DNA of 8,778 bases from Planctomycetota bacterium (GTDB lineage: Bacteria > Planctomycetota > UBA1135 > GCA-002686595). Positions 5,427-8,778 of the stretch are shown piece after piece. Made by a program: the position numbers and the translations under genes. Every line of letters starts with the position of its first letter. Within the stretch, counting starts at the first letter, position 1. The stretch lies in NCBI GenBank assembly GCA_022447405.1, contig JAKVCE010000064.1, forward strand, positions 491 to 9,268. The letters are read 5' to 3'. The notes under the pieces were generated by a model. The model was not told where the DNA came from. It was given only the letters and a program-made list of their open reading frames with translations, and did no database searches.

Positions 5427-6659
5427 TCAGCGGACCAGCACAGGCCGCAACCAGTCAGCCCGATCGCCCACGTGCAGGTCGCTCGCCATCTCTACCTCCA
5501 GGCTGAGCAACGTCGCACCTTCCAGGGATACGGGCGGCACTGCGACGGGGCCCTGACCGCCCGTGATGAGCTCGCTCTCGAAGCGAGACTCTCCATCTAC
5601 AAGGACGCGGAAGACAACGGAGCCCTGACCTCCGAGCTCGAGCACCTCGTCGTCGACGCCGACCGCGAGCTTGAGGGTGCTCCAGGAGCCGTCGAGCTCC
5701 CACTGCAGCTTGCTGGGAGCGTGGACTCCGATCCCTCGCGTGTAGAGCCTGCCGCCGCAGCGCAAGGGCCCGCCCGTCACGCTGCGGTCGACCCTGTGAG
5801 GCCAGACCATCCCGAAGCCGTCCCCGAAGGGTGACCCCTCGGGCCCGACCACGACAGGCGTGAGCTCCGAGAGGTAGCGCGCGCCAGCACCCGGGACGAA
5901 GAGCTCGGAGACAGCTGAGCGCTTGAGGCGCAGGCCCCTGCCCGCTCGGGTCACGAGGTCCATCTCATCCTCTCTGATCTCGAGCAAGCCCGCGTGAACT
6001 CGCCCACCATCGGCGAGGTCTACCACGACGAGGTCTCCGCTCGGAGGGACCAGCGGGGCGTCGCCGAGGGCCTCGATGAAGAGCGCACAGACCTCTGTCC
6101 AGGGGAGCTCCTTGGTGCCCACGCTGGTCGCGAAGGAGACGCCCGCCTCGGTGAACTCCTCCAAGGTCCCCTCCAAGCGCTCCAGCCCGCGCGGCGCGAG
6201 CCTGTACAAGCGGTCGCCCTCCTCGCTCGGCTCCAGCCTGCTCCCCCACGCGGCGGGGATGCGCTCTGGAATGACGACCGACGAGAGCTCGTCCACGCTC
6301 ACCCTGAGCCGCGCGTCGCCGAGGATGGAGACGTCGAGGAAGTCCCCCTCCCCTCCGATCACCTGGGCCATGACTCGTCCGCCGTCGAGGAGCTCAACCC
6401 GGGCGCTCTGAGCCTCAGCCTTAGGCGCTGCCGCTGGCTGCGAGTAGCGCACGAAAGCCACCCCCTCGGGGAGCGGCGCGGCCAAGGGCGAGGAGAGGTC
6501 GTGGGTCACGAGCGCCCCATCAGGAGCCTCCAGGATCACCTGGAGCGGCTCTTGAGGACAGAGCAGGAGGGCTGTGAGGAGCGAGATCACGCGAGGATGA
6601 TAGCGAGAGGCTGCTCTACTCCATGGATGATGTACCTCAATCCCTAGCCTGCGGCTCAT
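5427..6659 (-). CDS. Secreted NPCBM-domain protein with repeated beta modules
   Basis: Predicted exported protein of 410 codons from ATG 6659. A GTG at residue 24 (6588-6590) would instead start right before a short signal sequence, VISLLTALLLC, and gives a more ordinary signal peptide. The C-terminal 150 residues (about 262-410) match an NPCBM carbohydrate-binding-type domain as found in planctomycetes: GFGMVWPHRVDRSVTGGPL, then RGIGVHAPSKLQWELDG, VGVDDEV, VVFRVLVDG, and the ending VGDRADWLRPVLV. Between the signal and this domain, three related stretches (about 87-131, 157-195 and 211-257) each pair a strand turning over G-G-R or G-T with a basic strand and an SxLFVP-like end, which suggests small repeated beta modules. 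No catalytic motif is visible. It precedes the metalloprotease gene on the same strand with a 66-nt gap, so co-transcription is plausible. Role: probably cell-surface glycan or protein binding. Confidence 0.85.
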   Translation of the reverse strand: MSRRLGIEVHHPWSRAASRYHPRVISLLTALLLCPQEPLQVILEAPDGALVTHDLSSPLAAPLPEGVAFVRYSQPAAAPKAEAQSARVELLDGGRVMAQVIGGEGDFLDVSILGDARLRVSVDELSSVVIPERIPAAWGSRLEPSEEGDRLYRLAPRGLERLEGTLEEFTEAGVSFATSVGTKELPWTEVCALFIEALGDAPLVPPSGDLVVVDLADGGRVHAGLLEIREDEMDLVTRAGRGLRLKRSAVSELFVPGAGARYLSELTPVVVGPEGSPFGDGFGMVWPHRVDRSVTGGPLRCGGRLYTRGIGVHAPSKLQWELDGSWSTLKLAVGVDDEVLELGGQGSVVFRVLVDGESRFESELITGGQGPVAVPPVSLEGATLLSLEVEMASDLHVGDRADWLRPVLVR

Positions 6660-6731
6660 AAGGGCTCTCTGCAGGGACAGCAGGCCTTGCCTCGACGCTC
6701 TCTATGGCTCCCCTGAACCCTGGGTGCCACC

Positions 6732-6770
6732 TTGGCAGATGGCCTGCGAACCCCCGCCAGGGCCTGCCAA
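6732..6770. repeat. Inverted repeat TTGGCAG / CTGCCAA with overlapping alternative hairpin
   Basis: TTGGCAG (6732-6738) and CTGCCAA (6764-6770) are perfect inverted 7-mers separated by 25 nt. The right arm can instead fold locally as CTGCC (6764-6768) with GGCAG (6774-6778) around a 5-nt loop, so the two structures exclude each other. They lie in the region between the divergent NPCBM and groEL genes. They may be an operator or a leader RNA structure; no function can be assigned from the sequence. Confidence 0.4.
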
Positions 6771-6833
6771 TCCGGCAGCCGGCCAGCTCAGCAGTCAACA
6801 CATAAAGCGCTGTCAGACAAGGCCTTAGATATC

Positions 6834-6861
6834 GTGAGCGCGCGGCACTCTTCTTGCTCAC
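6834..6861. promoter_or_regulatory. Inverted repeat GTGAGC-N16-GCTCAC upstream of groEL
   Basis: A perfect 6-bp dyad with a 16-nt spacer lies about 90 nt before the groEL ATG. It directly follows the most AT-rich stretch of this intergenic region (about 6795-6832, containing cataaa and ttagatatc), where a promoter is most likely. The arms and spacing do not match CIRCE, the HrcA site common before groE operons. It may be a binding site for another regulator, or chance. Confidence 0.3.
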
Positions 6862-6873
6862 ACTTGCCCTCAG

Positions 6874-6892
6874 GCCCCGGCGAGCCCGGGGC
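6874..6892 (+). other. Strong hairpin in the groEL leader
   Basis: GCCCCGG (6874-6880) and CCGGGGC (6886-6892) form a perfect 7-bp GC stem with a 5-nt CGAGC loop, followed by GTTTCACCC. Three T residues are too few for a convincing intrinsic terminator. It ends 56 nt before the groEL start, so it would sit in the 5' leader of the transcript and could affect its stability or expression. Confidence 0.45.
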
Positions 6893-6948
6893 GTTTCACC
6901 CAAGCGCCGCTCCCCTAGCGCACCACACAGCACAGAGAACAGACTCAC

Positions 6949-8619
<1,671 letters not shown>

Positions 8620-8687
8620 GCCGACCCCCTGACACAACACCGACCCCCACCAAACCGAACAACTCAACGAACAAGGAACCCTAAGAC
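8620..8687 (+). other. Short AC-rich spacer between the two groEL genes
   Basis: The 68-nt spacer is rich in A and C, poor in T, and shows no stem-loop, terminator or promoter. AAGGAA (8673-8678) lies 9 nt before the ATG of the second groEL and is its likely ribosome-binding site. This favours one transcript for both genes. Confidence 0.55.
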
Positions 8688-8778
8688 ATGGCCAAGCAAA
8701 TCCTCTTCGACGACGGCGCCCGCCAAAAGATGCGCGCCGGCATCCAAAAGCTCTCGCGCACTGTGCGCGTCACCCTCG
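8688..8778 (+). CDS. groEL: Second GroEL paralogue, N-terminal fragment (runs off right edge)
   Basis: Thirty codons are visible from ATG 8688-8690. They begin MAKQILFDDGARQKM and continue to VRVTL, the standard start of a GroEL equatorial domain just before the LGPxGRN nucleotide loop. Against the first 30 residues of the upstream copy, 12 positions are identical, so the two are old, diverged paralogues and not a recent duplication. The gene has its own Shine-Dalgarno-like AAGGAA and follows the first groEL by 68 nt. Because only the start is seen, I cannot tell whether it keeps the ATPase residues, the GroES-binding surface or a GGM tail. Confidence 0.9.
   Translation, partial: MAKQILFDDGARQKMRAGIQKLSRTVRVTL

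Noticed and set aside
6588..6600. Lipoprotein signal at the start of the NPCBM protein
   Set aside because: The Cys follows LLL; a lipobox needs a small residue (Gly, Ala or Ser) just before Cys. An ordinary signal peptide fits better.
5994..6647. 217-codon plus-strand open frame opposite the NPCBM gene
   Set aside because: It is a shadow of the NPCBM reading frame in high-GC DNA with no recognisable motif; the minus strand has clear NPCBM motifs and a signal sequence.
6830..6865. CIRCE (HrcA operator) before groEL
   Set aside because: The dyad here is GTGAGC-N16-GCTCAC. CIRCE needs TTAGCACTC-N9-GAGTGCTAA, which neither the arms nor the spacing fit.
6874..6900. Intrinsic terminator before groEL
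   Set aside because: The stem is strong but only three T residues follow, so termination is not supported.

Overview
The window is GC-rich, densely coded chromosomal DNA, most likely from the Planctomycetota. Three things point there. One secreted protein ends in an NPCBM domain. A large secreted metalloprotease carries a cadherin-like module, a LamG-type module and a Cys-bounded C-terminal module of a kind I recall from secreted proteins of deep-branching, Poly30-like planctomycetes. Two groEL genes also lie in tandem. The phylum is an inference from protein style; no rRNA is present.

Layout. Positions 1-1811 hold a translation unit on the minus strand: a promoter (TTGACC, 16 nt, TAGAAT), a leader of about 200 nt with a well-formed intrinsic terminator close to its start, rpsB (ribosomal protein S2 with a roughly 100-residue acidic repeat tail), a 130-nt hairpin-rich spacer, and the first 137 codons of tsf (EF-Ts), which runs off the left edge. 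Divergent from it at 1930-2877 (+) is a diguanylate cyclase with a degenerate receiver domain, an intact GGDEF site and an RxxD inhibitory site. Its stop codon overlaps, inside a shared CTAG, the stop of the convergent 828-residue secreted metzincin protease (2874-5360, minus). Directly upstream of the protease on the same strand is a 410-codon secreted NPCBM protein (5427-6659). These two form a probable envelope or extracellular pair with a 66-nt gap.

Positions 6660-6948 form a 289-nt divergent intergenic region with several dyads and a strong hairpin but no clear CIRCE element or sigma-70 promoter. It precedes groEL (6949-8619, +), which has no groES directly upstream. After a 68-nt AC-rich spacer a second, divergent groEL paralogue starts (8688) and runs off the right edge.

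How the parts relate. rpsB-tsf and groEL-groEL are housekeeping or stress units. The diguanylate cyclase and the two secreted proteins are accessory to signalling and surface biology. I see no tRNA, rRNA, CRISPR array, insertion sequence, phage gene or recognisable defence system. The best leads are the promoter-proximal terminator in the rpsB leader, the recurring C-terminal module of the protease, the tandem groELs without adjacent groES, and the repeated beta modules of the NPCBM protein.
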